Below are positions 22,412 through 35,289 of a DNA stretch of 64,000 nucleotides, piece by piece. Numbering within the stretch: position 1 is the stretch's first letter; every line of letters begins with the position of its first letter. The notes under the pieces were generated by a model. That model was not told the origin of the DNA. It worked only from the letters and a program-made list of their open reading frames with translations, and made no database searches. The stretch covers positions 4,695,040 through 4,759,039 of the forward strand of contig CM053275.1 of assembly GCA_028583415.1 (NCBI GenBank), read 5' to 3'. Made by a program: the position numbers and the translations under genes. The stretch comes from Protea cynaroides. Its lineage: Eukaryota > Streptophyta > Magnoliopsida > Proteales > Proteaceae.

Positions 22412-24524
22412 TCCATGCGAGCTTTAATTGAAGATTACAGATTTCTTTAATTATTCTTTAGATGCACCGCGCGGTACTCATGGCATCTGTTCATGAATTG
22501 GTAATTGGATAGGGTGTTGTTCTTTCATTGGACGGTAAAGTAGATGGTGATTTTAGATTTTTTTCTTTTTCATTAGGTAGACATAGTTGAGCTTATGCTC
22601 TTTTAAGGTATTGATCTTTGACAACTGAGCTACCGTTGAAATTATAATTTTAAATAATTTAAGTTCCTTATTAGATGAGGAAAAGATAATTCGAATTTTC
22701 TTGTAATATATTATTTTAAACATTAAATCATATAGGGACGAGTTTAGAAACCCTGAGGCCACTCATGAAAAGTTAGAATCGAACACAAGTAGTATGTCTC
22801 ATACCAAGCACTTGAATAGTAGGTGTAATGGGTGTAAGAGAGAGAGAGGGAGAGAGAGTAAAAAATTGGATGTAAAGAATTGGATCCTTAAGAGTGTGCT
22901 ACATTTATAGGGAAGACATCAGGTGGTGTAAGTTCTGATTTATCCCTGATGGATTTGATACGATTTGTTATCTTGTTGTAATTGTTGTACTTATCTTGAA
23001 TTCTTCGCCAAGCTATGAGCTGCCATGTGGGTTAGAGTTATCAGATAAATAAGGAGAGTTGGTACAAGCCCGCAATTCCATCCCAGATTTCTCGTGGTTG
23101 GTTGCAAACAGACTAGCTGACAATCGTTGGATGATGATCTTTGGAGAGTTTTTTGATCGCGACTCCTAGATTTTTGTGGTTGGATGACGTCGCCAGCTGG
23201 CTGTACGTTGAGAATGGGGAGACATTGCTAATTTAGAAGGGCCCTGATTGTTATCCTAAGATCTTCGTGAAAGGAAACTGACGTATCCGACCTCTGAGGT
23301 GACAATCTTATATGTTTGCACGTAGCTTGCAGCAAGTTTTCTTGCTATCCAAACACACATCTTGATACGTGTTTTTCTCTAGTTGATGGGTCATTATGCC
23401 CACACTATATGAATTCTAAGTTTTGTTTTATTTTTTAATTTATTAACTCAAGAATAAAATGAATTACAAAATTATCTTTATAAAATATAAATATATTATA
23501 CTAAAAAACCCGTGATAGATGGGCTTTATATAATGTGAGGAAAAGATTTCCCTCGCTTGGCCGATTGGGGCAAAAGAAAACGAATGATTCCTGAACCAAA
23601 ACTAACGGTGGAGAAAAAACTGAGGTCTAATCTAAAGAGTCCATTCAAACATATGAATCTCATGTGAGTGGAAGAGAACTTAAAATTATGAAACTGTTTG
23701 CACACACAGACAAAAATTAAAAATAAATAATAAATAATAAATAAATTATCCCGCGCTGAAAAGGAGGAAGATTCTCAGTGGATCATAAAAATATTCACAT
23801 TTTGCAGGAAAATGACAAATTTACCTCTTAATTCCACGCTGGGTGACAAAATTAGTTGTCAACTCGCTTTTGTGACAACCAGATATTCCTATAATTTTAA
23901 TAGAGGTTGTCAATTTTCATGTCCATTATGGCTTAGTCGGTTGCGACAGTTGTCCTGTCATACTCTTTATTTATTTATTTATTTATTTATTTAAGATTCA
24001 CATTATGGATCCACATCTTCTTCATCTTCCGTTTTAGACGAAGAAGGAATGATTTCGTTAAACTACCGACATTTGAGGTTCGAATGAATCTGAACCCTTC
24101 ATTCGATACCAAGGATAGAAAGGATTTGAATTCTTATTCTGTAGTCAGTCTCATGTCGTCATGTGGTTTATTAGCCACCACTGAATCAGAATCATGATTT
24201 ATGAGAATAAATTGCTTCCAGTTGAACCAGATTCCTAACCAAAACCAAACTAATCTTATTCGTTCCGGGCTAAACAGAAATCGAAACTTATTGGATAGGA
24301 TTTAGGTTGTATTTTTAGAACTCAATGAAAAATTGAAACCTTATAAGATCAATTGATAAGTTCGAATCAAATCAGACCAATAAGACCGAAATCGAACCAA
24401 CAGACATTGGACCGATAAGAATTCATTAAGCCAACATCTTATTAAATATATATACATGTATGAAACTAATACCAAAACTGAACTAGCTCGATAATGGCCC
24501 GATAGAACCCATTAATCCAATTTT

Positions 24525-24529
24525 TTTTT

Positions 24530-24615
<86 letters not shown>

Positions 24616-24621
24616 GTAAAA
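24525..24621. repeat. AT microsatellite within a palindrome
   Basis: About 80 bases of (AT)n lie between TTTTACTACATAT on the left and its complement ATATGTAGTAAAA on the right, so the whole tract can form a cruciform. Similar words (CGATAATGG...) lie on both sides. Confidence 0.9.
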
Positions 24622-24780
24622 TCGATAATGGACCGCTGAGTCCATTAAACCAGCCCAACAACAAATCGACACTAAACTAGCTAGTTAACTAAAACGTACA
24701 ATGCAGCCCAGCCCAATCCTAAACGGTTATTGCACGTTTCGGGCTACCTTTAATAAGCCTAAGATCAACTTGACCTGCAC

Positions 24781-25884
24781 TGAATCGGCCCATTGACACC
24801 CCTGCCATCTTAACTACCCCTTGGATACTGGATAGCATGTTGCACACTTGCAAATACATATACAACAAATGTTTCAAGGTATTGTTATCTGACACAGTAT
24901 TCTCAATGTTGAAACCGATCGTATATCAATATGGATCAATTCTACAGCCAATGGGCTTTAGACACATGAAAAAACCACTTAGAAAATAAACAATTGGGGA
25001 GGGTAAATGCAATTTCAGGCTTTAAAGAGTGGATCCTCAAGGTTGATCCTACATAGGATCAGAATAGGATTGGATGGGCCGAGCCAATCCCTGAGTCCAT
25101 GCCTTAGAACCTTGGTCTGGCTGGATGTTCTGCTGTGGACCTTCTATTACGAGCTTCAGAGAGGAGTAAAGCTGTTGTTTATGAACGCAAACCTTGCCCC
25201 TTGTTTATGGGATCCAAATCCTCTCCTTCGAGGGCTCGGGAGGAGGGTGACTCCCATTATTCGATGCCTGACACATGGGTGTCGATTGAATCCGAGCCCT
25301 CCACTCAAATCGATAAGGTGAGCCGATAAGGGGTGTCGATTTATACATCGGCTCAGATGGAAGGCTCTGATCCAACCAACAAGATGAAGGGCTCTGATCT
25401 AGCCGACACCCATGTGTCAGACATCGGCTGGTCTGAGTCGCCCCTCCTCCCGAACCCCTGGGAGGAGAGGATTTGAATACCCATGTTTATGATGAAGTTC
25501 CCATCCTACTTTTTATTTATGAGTTTTCCATAATACACCGTTGCAGTTGCAGTCTGAAGACCAACTCTTCAATGAATATTCCCATAAAACCATTTATGGA
25601 ATGTTTTCAAGGTATTCTATACCTACTTTATACAACTAAATAAATATACAAAATAATTATTAAATAAGAAAACTCATTATTTTTCCTCATTTTTATGCAT
25701 GGGGTCCTTTACCGGATAACTTCTAGGGACATTTTATCCTCTAATCACGATTTTAATGATCATATTTTACTTTAAAAATATGAATCAACCTCAAGCTCAA
25801 TATTTAATATTGTTTTTGGGGAAAAAAAAAAAAAATAGTATAAGGAGCTGGGTTTTGAATTTCACCACTTGTGTGTTTGTGTCC
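24781..25884. repeat. Tandem duplication, copy 1 (1.1 kb)
   Basis: Starts at CTGAATCGGCCCATTGACACCCC and runs to TTGTGTCCCTGAATC. It aligns along its length with 25885-27363, for example through GATACTGGATAGCAT, ACCTTGGTCTGGCTG and CAAGGTATTCTATACCTA. Copy 1 carries its own MITE at 25210-25483, absent from copy 2. Function unknown; no open frame is conserved between the copies. Confidence 0.85.
25210..25483. mobile_element. MITE inserted in duplication copy 1
   Basis: The ends pair (GATCCAAATCCTCTCC against GGAGAGGATTTGAATAC) and internal arms include GACACATGGGTGTCG and CGACACCCATGTGTC. It is flanked by TGTTTATG at 25202-25209 and 25484-25491. Copy 2 of the duplication preserves the uninterrupted neighbourhood, which confirms the insertion. 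The end sequence resembles the MITE at 19499. Confidence 0.8.
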
Positions 25885-26397
25885 CTGAATCGATCCATTG
25901 ACACCCCCACCAACTTAGCTACACCATTGGATACTGGATAGCATATTGCACACTTGCAAATACATATACGACAAATGTTTCAAGGTATCGTTATCTGACA
26001 CAGTATTGTCAATGCCGAAATCGATTTGATATCAATATGGATCAATTCTACAGCCAATGGGTTTTAGACACATGAAAAAACCACTTAAAAAAATAAAAAA
26101 TTGGGGAATGTTAATGCGATTTCAGGGTTCAAAGAGTGGATCCTCATGGTTGATCCTATACAGGATCAGAATGGGATTGGATGGGCCGAGCCAATCCAAT
26201 CCCCGAGTCCATGCCGTAGAACCTTGGTCTGGCTAGATGTTCTGCCGTGGACCTTCCATTACGAACTTCAGAGAGGAGTAAAACTGTTGTTTATGAACGC
26301 AAACCTTGCCCCCGGTTTATTAAGTTCCCATACTATTTCCAATTTATAGGTTTCCCATATTACCCGTCCTTGACACACCTAATCCCAGCTGCCAGCC

Positions 26398-26515
26398 ATC
26401 CTCTCCATCCGTCTAGCCGAACATCGGACAACTGAGATACGTCGAGTACACATCTCAATGTAATCCTAGCTGTCCGATTTTTGACTGGACATCTAGACGG
26501 ATGGAGAGGATTTCT
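26398..26515. mobile_element. MITE inserted in duplication copy 2
   Basis: Terminal repeats ATCCTCTCCATCCGTCTAG (26398-26416) and the exact complement at 26493-26511. Flanking 9-mers CTGCCAGCC and CTGTTAGCC look like a diverged target duplication. Confidence 0.7.
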
Positions 26516-26866
26516 CTGTTAGCCATTGACACCGGTGTAGTCTCAAGATCGACTCTTCAACGAATACTCCAATACAACCATTTATGGAATATTTTCAAGG
26601 TATTCTATACCTATTTTATACAACTAAATAAATATACAAAATAATTATTAAATAAAGAAACTCATTATTTTTCCTCATTTTTATGTATGTGATCCCTTAC
26701 TGGATAACTTTTAGGTACATTTTAATCCTCTAATCACGATTTTAATGGTATTTTTCACACTCTCGTTTGATAAAGGATTAAAAATAGAAAATTATGATTA
26801 ACAGAAAAATTTTAGTTTCTTACTCTTTTATCATTTTAATTAAAAGATCATACTTTGCCTTAAAAG

Positions 26867-27041
26867 TGAAAAAAAGATCCTCTGTAGTGAGGCTACCTGT
26901 ATAGTGAGGATCCTACCCACCCAAAATGGATCGACATATATTCCAAGTCAGTCAAAGTGTATTGGGATATATGTCGATCCACTTTCAATGGATGAGTTCC
27001 TCACTACAGCTCAGGGATCCTCACTACAGAGGATCCCAATC
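26867..27041. mobile_element. Second MITE in duplication copy 2
   Basis: GATCCTCTGTAGTGAGG near the left end is the exact complement of CCTCACTACAGAGGATC near the right end, with inner arms TCGACATATA and TATATGTCGA. Flanked by CCTTAAAAG (26858-26866) and CCTTAAAAA (27042-27050). Copy 1 has a single version of this site. Confidence 0.75.
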
Positions 27042-27126
27042 CCTTAAAAATATGAATCAACCTCAACTTCTATAACTAATATTGTTTTTGGGGATAAAAA
27101 AATAACATAAGGAGCTATATTCAAAA

Positions 27127-27322
27127 CCTCTCCTCTAAGAGGATCTAGAGAAGAGGTAGCACCTCTATTGGATGGACGACATCTGAGGCTTAGATGAATC
27201 TGAACCCTCCATCCGAGCCGACAGAGGGGTGTTGACTTGGATTCACCAGAGCTCTAAGTGTCGTCTATCCAGTGGAGACGCCACCTCTCCTCTAGATTCT
27301 CCTCCACATAGGATGTGGATCC
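27127..27322. mobile_element. Third foldback in duplication copy 2
   Basis: The left arm (AGAGGATCTAGAGAAGAGG ... GGATGGACGACAT) pairs imperfectly with the right arm (GTCGTCTATCC ... CCTCTCCTCTAGATTCTCC). It interrupts the GGAGCT/GGGTTTTGAATTTCAC junction that is continuous in copy 1. Borders are approximate. Confidence 0.65.
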
Positions 27323-27651
27323 TAAGGGTTTGGGTTTTGAATTTCACTGCTTGTGTCCCTAAATCTAAATAATTGAATAAATAAATAATCAGATGAGGTT
27401 AGTTAAAAGTAAAATCCTCCTTCAATAGGAAGAAAATGGACAACAGATTAAGAACCACATGTCATCATAAGAGGTATAGATGATGAAATTCATCTACATA
27501 AAGAAGAATAAAATAATATGAGTGAAATCAAGCATGCAAAATCTCAAAATCATATATGATAACAAGAAAGTATGCATGAACATACTGATCAACCATGTAA
27601 AAATACATAATAGTTACATATCTAACAGTAATCACCAAAAAACAGCAAACT

Positions 27652-28245
27652 TCAAATATAAAGAAGCTTAAAATTTACAATTGTCATGAAGGCCACCCAT
27701 GCCAAACAGGGCTTAATAAGACCAGCAGCAATAGGGTTTACCCTCCGGAAGCTCTGAGAACAACCAACCAGAGCGCAGAAGAGAGCGACGCATATGATCA
27801 ACCCGAACGGAATAGCTCCGCAAGTGAACGTGATGGGGGCCCATAAGATGCTCAGAATGAGTTGGGCTAGGTAAAGATATAAAGCGGTGGGCTGGCGATG
27901 AAACCCACCTTCGGCCCAGACAAGCCAAGCAGAGAGACCCATGAAGGAAGAGGAAACCAGAGATGCCAAAAGTAGAATCAAGAAGGATGGGTACCAGAAG
28001 GGCTTCTTCGCTAGGTCGCCATAGATGCGACTGGAACCAGAGTAATAAGTTGTGGCGAGGGTTAGAGAGACAGGGATGGCAACAGCGATGATTAACGATC
28101 TGAGGCCTCGTCTTGCCATGACCATTTTCTTGCCTTTCTTGTCTATGTTGTTGTTGTTGTTGTTGCCAGAGGTGATGTGATTAGTTGTGTTTTTGCTGAT
28201 TGTGGATTCATCCCTGAGTCGTTGTTTGAGGTTCTGAGATTCCAT
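27652..28245 (-). CDS. TSPO: TSPO, tryptophan-rich translocator protein
   Basis: A 197-residue intronless gene. TSPO is a five-helix membrane protein that binds porphyrins and sterols. In plants it is a stress- and abscisic-acid-induced ER/Golgi protein linked to heme scavenging and autophagic removal of an aquaporin. Seen: a plant-type hydrophilic N-terminal extension (residues 1-45, Asn-rich then Lys-rich), then five hydrophobic segments starting at LRSLIIAVAIPVSL. Family motifs include PFWYPSF, GLSAWLVWAEGGFHRQP, ALYLYLAQLILSILWAP and the C-terminal LIKPCLAWVAFMTIVN. The length matches Arabidopsis TSPO (196). The N-terminal MESQ agrees with MDSQ of the family and supports this start. It lies head to head with ALG3. 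Confidence 0.94.
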   Translation of the reverse strand: MESQNLKQRLRDESTISKNTTNHITSGNNNNNNIDKKGKKMVMARRGLRSLIIAVAIPVSLTLATTYYSGSSRIYGDLAKKPFWYPSFLILLLASLVSSSFMGLSAWLVWAEGGFHRQPTALYLYLAQLILSILWAPITFTCGAIPFGLIICVALFCALVGCSQSFRRVNPIAAGLIKPCLAWVAFMTIVNFKLLYI

Positions 28246-28758
28246 GAGAGGCCTGAGGAAGAAGAAAAACGATGGAGATGTATGTGTCTGAGAGAGGAAA
28301 AGAGTTCGTGTTTTTCTCGTAAATCCGTTTAGGCATTTCGGTTAGCAGCCTAGCAGGTGACGCGTGGGCGAAGGAGGACCTAAAGAGTGGATGACGCCGT
28401 TACACTTGGAAGGAATGTACGAGTGCCGCAGGTGAATCATCCAAGTAATCACTCTCTCTCGATTTCCATACATTCATGAATGAGGAAGAGGCGGTGAACC
28501 ACACTGCCAATCAGAAATAGAATGCGAAAATGTACAGAAATAAAGTTGACCTAATTTACGGTAATTCCCGCCTCTGAGCAAGTCTGTAATTGTGAATTGT
28601 GATAAATCACAAAATTGAAGGGCAGTTTCTGTCCGAAAGAGCGGTAAATATTAAATAGGGTGTGGAAGTGCCCGAGCTGACGCAGAAGAGGGTAGAGCTT
28701 TAAATTGCTTATTGACATCACATAATCCATCATCCATGATGCTCGCCTTTTCAATGGA
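28246..28758. promoter_or_regulatory. Shared TSPO/ALG3 bidirectional promoter region
   Basis: 513 bases separate the two divergent start codons. The first half includes an ACGCGTGG word near 28361. No convincing TATA box is seen on the minus side. The region must contain both 5' UTRs and both core promoters unless they overlap the genes. Confidence 0.65.
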
Positions 28759-31700
28759 ATGACATCCGAAAACAAAGCAATGGCTATCAAATCAGCGGTT
28801 GGAGGGAAACATTTTATGGTTATTAAAGGATGTAAAATTTCGAAAGCAGCATTTTCTTCTGCTTTGCTCGTACTAGATGCCCTTCTCGTATCTCTCATCA
28901 TCGCCTACGTCCCATGTAAGTTCAGCTCACCCATCTCTATCCATCTGTCGTTCAAGTTCTTCTGTTTTAACTTTTAATGTGTGTTTGCGGTTTTTTTAGA
29001 TACAAAAATAGACTGGGATGCCTATATGTCGCAGGTACTAATTTTTGAGAGTTCCTAACTATATATTTTGCCTTTTGTTTTCTTTTCCGTTTTCCCTTCG
29101 CAATCTTCTTCTTCGTTTGACATGATATGGTTTGAAACTGCTGCTTTGAACTTAATACAGGTAACTGGGTTTTTCCAAGGAGAAAGAGATTACAGTAATC
29201 TGAAAGGGGACACTGGGCCTCTAGTGTATCCAGCCGGCTTTCTCTATGTATATTCTGCTATTCAGTATGTTACTGGAGGAGAGGTCTACCCAGCTCAAGT
29301 AATTTACTAAACCTTCACTAAATTTTCTGTTTGTAGTTAGATCTTAATAAGAACCTCAAAAAATGGGGTGGGTTGGGGGCTCTGTTTGGCACGGGAGACT
29401 GCCTTAATCAATTCATGTAATAACACCAGTTGTTCCACTTGGTAATGTATCATGTTCTCACGGGGGAAGGGATTGTGTACTCTTGAACATTTCTTTTCCC
29501 TTTTAAAAGTCTTGTTTTTTTTTTTTTTTTCATTATTATTTGTCCTTACTTAAACAAATAGAGTTCCGGTGTATCTTCACTAAAAGTAGAATTTTAGATT
29601 CCAACTCTTGACATGGTGAAAGCCTAATATAACTACGGCTGGAACTCAGGTCAAGCTTCATTTACTCATTCTGATTTTCTTCATTGATTACGTTGTGTTG
29701 AAGGGTGGAGTATGTCTTCTTTCAATTTGAGCTTCTCAACGTGTAGGAAGCCCAAAATTTCTCACTTGTTATATGTGTGTGCTGGCCCTCTTTATGATAT
29801 ACTCTTTTTCATGTCATTGCAGATTCTTTTTGGGATTCTATACATTGTTAATTTGGGAATCATACTATTCGTATATATGAACACTGATGTGGTAAGTTTC
29901 TTGAGCTTCTAGTTTAAAATTTCTAATGGGATTTATATAATGATGCGCTTTAGATGGCTGGATATTTTTATAGTTTGTTGGAGGGAATTTAAATGAAGCT
30001 TCTACACATGTTTTGTGTTTAAATTTTCAAATCCTTTCTATCTTTTACCTCCTGGAGCTTATATTTTACTGTGACATTATACTGAGTATTGGGATTAGTT
30101 TGTAGAAAAGATGATTCACTTTAGGAAGCTCATATGGATTCTAGTATTATTTTTAAGGTGTTTTTATTTATCTTTAGTTATGTGTGTATAGTTCTACTTG
30201 ACATCAAGTAATGTGCAATTCTGGCATTATTCCCCCAGGTCAATTCACATTTACATATTTTTCTTGGTAGATGCATCTTATTGTCATTAATGGAAGAAAA
30301 CAATTATGTGGCTTTCCACTGGTGTTGTGAGTTAAAATTCAAACCTTTTGGGAATCTGTCTTATGGAGGAAAACTGAAAACCCTACTTCTCTTGTGATAT
30401 TTGGGATTGATGGGATATATTTTCACAACAGGCCTGGATTGCTTTCCCATGCATACACAGGAATTCCATCTTGTTTTTTTCCTTTGACTGCTGGGTGGAG
30501 GTTTGCACTTATTTTTTTCGCTGGGTGGGGGAGTGTATTTTGTATCATTATGTTATCTTGGGATGATAATATTTTCTTATTCGTCTGCGTAGTGCAAAAT
30601 ATATTCTGTGTGGTACATTCTTCTGTGTTTTCATATTTTACTTACCTCTGTTTGCTTGTGTTGTTTCTCAATGGCCTGCAGCTTCCATGGTGGGCTCTCT
30701 CTTTGCTTTGTTTGTCAAAAAGAGTCCATTCTATATTTGTGCTTCGTCTCTTTAATGACTGTTTTGCCATGACCTTTCTTCATGCTGCATTGGCATTACT
30801 TCTTTTCCAAAGATGGCATCTGGGACTGATTATTTTCAGGTGGTAATTTGATCTTTTTCTGATTCAAGCTGTGTTACTGAAAGTTGATCTGACATCTTTC
30901 TCTTTTTGCAGTGTTGCTGTTTCAATTAAGATGAATGTGCTCCTTTATGCGCCACCATTATTAGTTCTTATGTTAAAGGTATTACCTTGTCCTATTCGGC
31001 TGTATTTCTCAACTCATTTATCCTTTGGCCATAGACTTTAAAATTACTTAACTGGCTTTATCCTTATTCCTAAAACTTCTCCGTGAACACTGAACAGGCT
31101 ATGACCATCAAGGGGGTGATATCTGCCTTGACAGGTGCAGCATTAGTGCAGGTGCGTACTCTTTAATTTAATTGTTTTGGGATGAAAGATTATTCATAAG
31201 GAGATGCCTGGAAAACATCTTAATTTTAATTTCCTTGAGTTTCTGGGTAAATAACAAGCCACTTGATGTAAAAGTTACCATGGACTGAAAAAAAGCTCTC
31301 TTAATGACCAGCCGCCACTGTCCTTATCTCTGTTTGGCCATGTAATTTCCCTGCAGGCAACCTATTCATCCCCCCCCCCCCCGGCGAAAGATTTTTCATA
31401 ATCATTCCTTGATTCCCATTAATTTGCTCTCTAAAAAAAGTTAAACATTTGTTAAGGGCGGAGGATGTTTCTGAGTTTTGCTCTCTTATTAAGTGTACTC
31501 GATTATCTCTGAAATTGTAGTGCCTCCTAAAAGCAATTACCTATTGAGTTTTTTATGTTTATTTTCCAAAATGTTGTTATCATTGCTATATTGTTATCTA
31601 TAATTTTTGTGTACTGGTCTGCAGATTCTGTTTGGGCTGCCCTTTTTGTTAAGTCATCCTGTTGCATACATTTCTCGAGCCTTCAATCTTGGACGTGTCT

Positions 31701-34700
31701 TTATCCACTTCTGGTAAATCCCCCAGATTGATGGTTTGTAGATTCTTAGACTGAAATACTTTCCTTTATTCTTGTCAATTTTTTTTAATCTTATCCAAAT
31801 GCATGAGACGTGTGTTTTGAATTATAATATTTGTTGGTCAAATTCTTTTTTTGGCTGCTTGAAGGTTAAGTCAGTCATAGGATGTGACTTTGATCCTCTG
31901 GTTTTTGTCCTCTTAATTGAATGCTGGGTGCTTATGAGAAAATCTTCAAGTTGTTCCTCCAAAGAACTGCCATTTTTCATGTTATTCCATTTTATTTTGT
32001 CTATTTTCAATAATTTTACAACTGTGTAATTGATTTAAAAACCCAATGTAACAATTGTGTATCTTGCTGTTATGCGACTCCTCTTTTTGACGGACTGATA
32101 ATTAATTTTGTTCTTTTGTCAGGTCTGTTAACTTCAAATTTGTTCCTGACGAGGTTTTTGTATCAAAGGGATTTGCGGTCTGCTTGCTGATTGTTCATCT
32201 TGTACTGCTTACAGGTTTTGCTCATTATAGATGGTGCAAGTGAGGACTTGGACTTTATAACCTCCTTCCTCCCCCCCCCAAAAAAAAGAAAAAAAAAGAG
32301 AAAAAAATCCATGCTAGCTGCATAACCAAGAAATTCGTCTAAAATTCAAGGGAAGTTGCAATAGGATGGGGAACTTTCAAATGGTTTGAGGGCAAATTAT
32401 AAATATACATCCATAGAAAGATTAAAAATGAAAGTTTTATGTGACCTTTTTTGAATGATGATCTATTTTCTCCTACACTCAATTTGAGCCTGAAATGGGT
32501 TAGCCACCACTTTATAGGATATAGCCCCAAAAAGTAGTACTTATTGGCAAACATAATTGTCCAACCCGAACATTTCTTCAACTTTCTGTTTATATTGAGG
32601 TCTGGTTGCTCAGACTGTTGAAGTCATAGTTTTCAAGGCATAGCCTAGGCGCCCAGGTGGCTTTGAAAATAGGCCGCCTTGGGCCTCCGTCACACCTTGG
32701 TTCGCCTTGGCACCTTGATAGCCATGGTTGAAGTAAAGATGGTTTTTGGGTTGTGGGCTGAAGTAGCAGTTGCCTATTCTCACCAGATTGATGCATTGAG
32801 GCAGCAGGTGAATGGAGATGGGCTAGGATAGAGACATGAAATCTGCACCTGCCATGAACACAAAATTCTGGTCCTTTTCCGGTCTATTCTTGTTATGTGG
32901 CCTTTGAGTTTGCATGACCTCTCCTCTCACTGCATAAGATGCTTACAGGCATGAAGGCGGCCTTATCCGTTTCCTGCATTCCAAAATTGTAACTATGAAA
33001 TTGAGAAGCGCTGTATCTAGCTCCTCCTCTCTGATTCAGTTCTTTCATGATGACTCAACCTTCAATATTCTGAGTAAAGAACGTAAGTTATTAACTTTCT
33101 GCAAGTTTAATTATCCAGTATGTTTGAGATCCCCCCAACCCCTTTTATAGATTCTCTATATTCTTTTGTTTAGGCTTTTTCCATCTACTTTTGGGTGGTC
33201 CTCGTGGATTTTAGACTAAACGGGGGCTTTTAACTCTGCAGATATTGTGACTACCATGTTTGTTGGTAACTTCATTGGCATTTTTTGTGCCAGATCACTT
33301 CATTATCAATTTTATTCATGGTAAGCTTTGTTCTAGAAAAGATTCATTATATCACATATTTGATTCTGACAAAATCACATTTAGCTTTTGAGGCTCCCCT
33401 CATGGTGCAGTCTTAGAGCCTCACTGGCATCTCAAATCTTGGCCGTGCACCTTACATGAATACATTAACCAGCTAAGGTTCTTATCACAAGATTGAGGGT
33501 TAAGAACTTAATATATAAATTGTATCCTTTTTCTTTTGCACCCTACCTCTGTGATTGGTCTGTGGTAATGTAATTCATGCAGAACACCAAAATACAAAGT
33601 TCTTTCTTATTTAAAATTACACCCGGGGGGCGGGGGGCACTATTCCTGCTGTTTTCTTCCAAAAGAAAAAAAGAAGTCTGCCCACAAGAACATTCCCCCT
33701 TTTTTTTTTTATTTTTTTTTTGTGAATATTTATTTAGGTTTTAGTAATTATTTGATTTTCTTAATTAGAAAAAGCTTAAGCTGATGCTTTATTTTTTGGG
33801 TTTTAACATATTTTGTGCTTTTAAACTTTTGAAGGATGTTTTCACTCAAAGGATTTCTAATTTTCTATGGCTGTTGGTCTACAATGGAATGACTTCTTTT
33901 GCAATCATTTAATGGAGACAAGATATTGGATTTTTGTGATCACTTGCTATAACTTGATGAAGTAACATCTGTTCTTGAACTGTGTAAAATCTTTTGTGGT
34001 TGAAGAGTCGAAGCATTTATTTGCATCTTTTGAACTTTTCCCAAATGTTTTGTTGAATATTCTACGTTTTTAAAATAGAGTAATTTTATTTCCCTTTTAG
34101 GTGTGTCAACAATTTCCTTGGTTTCATTTCTCTTTTTCAATTATTTTTATTTGTAAAAAATGAGGGATTGTGGCCTATAGCCTTTATGCTCATGGCTTAT
34201 GCATAGAGTCGTTTTACTGCCATATATCTTTGCATTTTAGAATGTTTAGCTGTAACAGTTAGGTTTGCTTCTGATCTTACTGTCCCTATACTCTGTTGGT
34301 TCCTAACTCGTTGGAGCATCTGGGCTGCTGCCAATACAGGGGTGGAAGAGTTCATGACAGGATGATATTTAAATACCCTTCAGATGCACCCTCCGGCCCC
34401 AGTGTTGCTACTCATATGTAATACACAATATTGGGATCCATATAGGATGTGTACTCCTAATGTTGGCTGGATATGATTTTTGGACGGTTTTCCTTGTTTC
34501 CAGCTATGTGCATTGATAGAATGCTCAGAAGACTGTTCACCAATGACAATATCGCCCTTTTTTCCTTCTGTTTGGATTCTTTTTTAGATTTACTACATTT
34601 CTCATTTTTCATCAAGGGATTCAGTGGCATGATTAAATTAATCATTCCCAAATGAAATCCTCAGAAACAATTTACAATGAAAATGGAGAGCCCATTGTGT

Positions 34701-35225
34701 AGCTTGGCCTTTCCAGTTTTGAAATTTGACCCTACTCTGATGATATGCCAACCTGCCAACCCTTTTAGTTGTGATAAGGCTTGGTTGAGTTGGATGAATT
34801 GAGTGTTACTCTACTCTGGTAATATTTACTTAATTTGGTTGATGGGTCACCTGTCCAAGATAAAATAAGTGAGTACCTTTGGTTATGCAAGTTGTTGTGG
34901 TGCAGGTATTTCTATAGCTTGCCATTTCTTCTGTGGAAAACACCTTTCCCAACCCCCCTGCGGTATGCACTTTAACTTTTTGACTTTGAGATTGAGGTTC
35001 GTGGATCATGGTTTTGTCAATAAATTGAAGTGCTCCTTTTTGTGTTTGGCATGCAGAGTAATCTTGTTCCTTGGGGTGGAGTTATGCTGGAATATCTACC
35101 CATCCAACTTATACTCTTCTTTTGCACTCTTCTGTATCCATGTAGCCATATTGTGGGGTCTCTGGAAAGCACCATGTGAATACCCCTATTTGGATAGTAA
35201 GTCGACTCAAAACAAGGAGGAATGA
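28759..35225 (+). CDS. ALG3: ALG3, Dol-P-Man:Man5GlcNAc2-PP-Dol alpha-1,3-mannosyltransferase
   Basis: ER multi-pass enzyme that adds the first lumenal mannose to the lipid-linked N-glycan precursor. Thirteen exons: 28759-28915, 29000-29034, 29161-29298, 29823-29891, 30682-30839, 30912-30978, 31098-31151, 31625-31713, 32123-32239, 32949-33082, 33242-33320, 34906-34962, 35057-35225. All joins keep frame and use GT-AG, giving 440 residues against about 438 in Arabidopsis. Signature blocks: [97 protein letters not shown] and [12 protein letters not shown]. The start is the first ATG of the open frame; a second in-frame Met follows seven codons later. The C-terminus lacks the lysine-rich tail seen in Arabidopsis. 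Confidence 0.95.
32630..32725. repeat. GCCTTGG/CCAAGGCG-rich repeat in ALG3 intron
   Basis: Between AGTTTTCAAGGCATAGCC and CCTTGATAGCC, dense in CCTTGG and GGCGCC words like the patches in PRMT4 introns. It lies in ALG3 intron 9. Confidence 0.5.
33321..34905 (+). other. ALG3 intron, 1.6 kb, no gene seen
   Basis: Intron between the exon ending YQFYSW and the exon starting [12 protein letters not shown]-rich with G, C and T homopolymer runs near 33625 and 33700. No recognised insertion. Confidence 0.8.
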
Positions 35226-35289
35226 GATCTAGGTGCTTTCTATTCTGCAGAGGATAAAGTCAGCTAGAAACCTTGTTTCCGTATTAGGG

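Larger units (their letters stand above)
25885..27363. repeat. Tandem duplication, copy 2 with three insertions
   Basis: Directly adjacent to copy 1 and in the same orientation. It is longer because of three private foldback insertions (26398-26515, 26867-27041, about 27127-27322). Removing them restores colinearity with copy 1. Confidence 0.85.
22452..27651. other. Gene-free region between XXT and TSPO
   Basis: About 5 kb with no supported gene. It contains AT-rich unique sequence, degenerate repeats rich in AACCGAAATCGAACC words (24.2-24.5 kb), a long AT microsatellite, the 1.1-kb tandem duplication and four foldback elements described separately. Confidence 0.8.

Noticed and set aside
30394..30846. 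150-codon open frame treated as a separate gene
   Set aside because: Its right half is ALG3 exon 5 (30682-30839) in frame; the left half is intron read-through.
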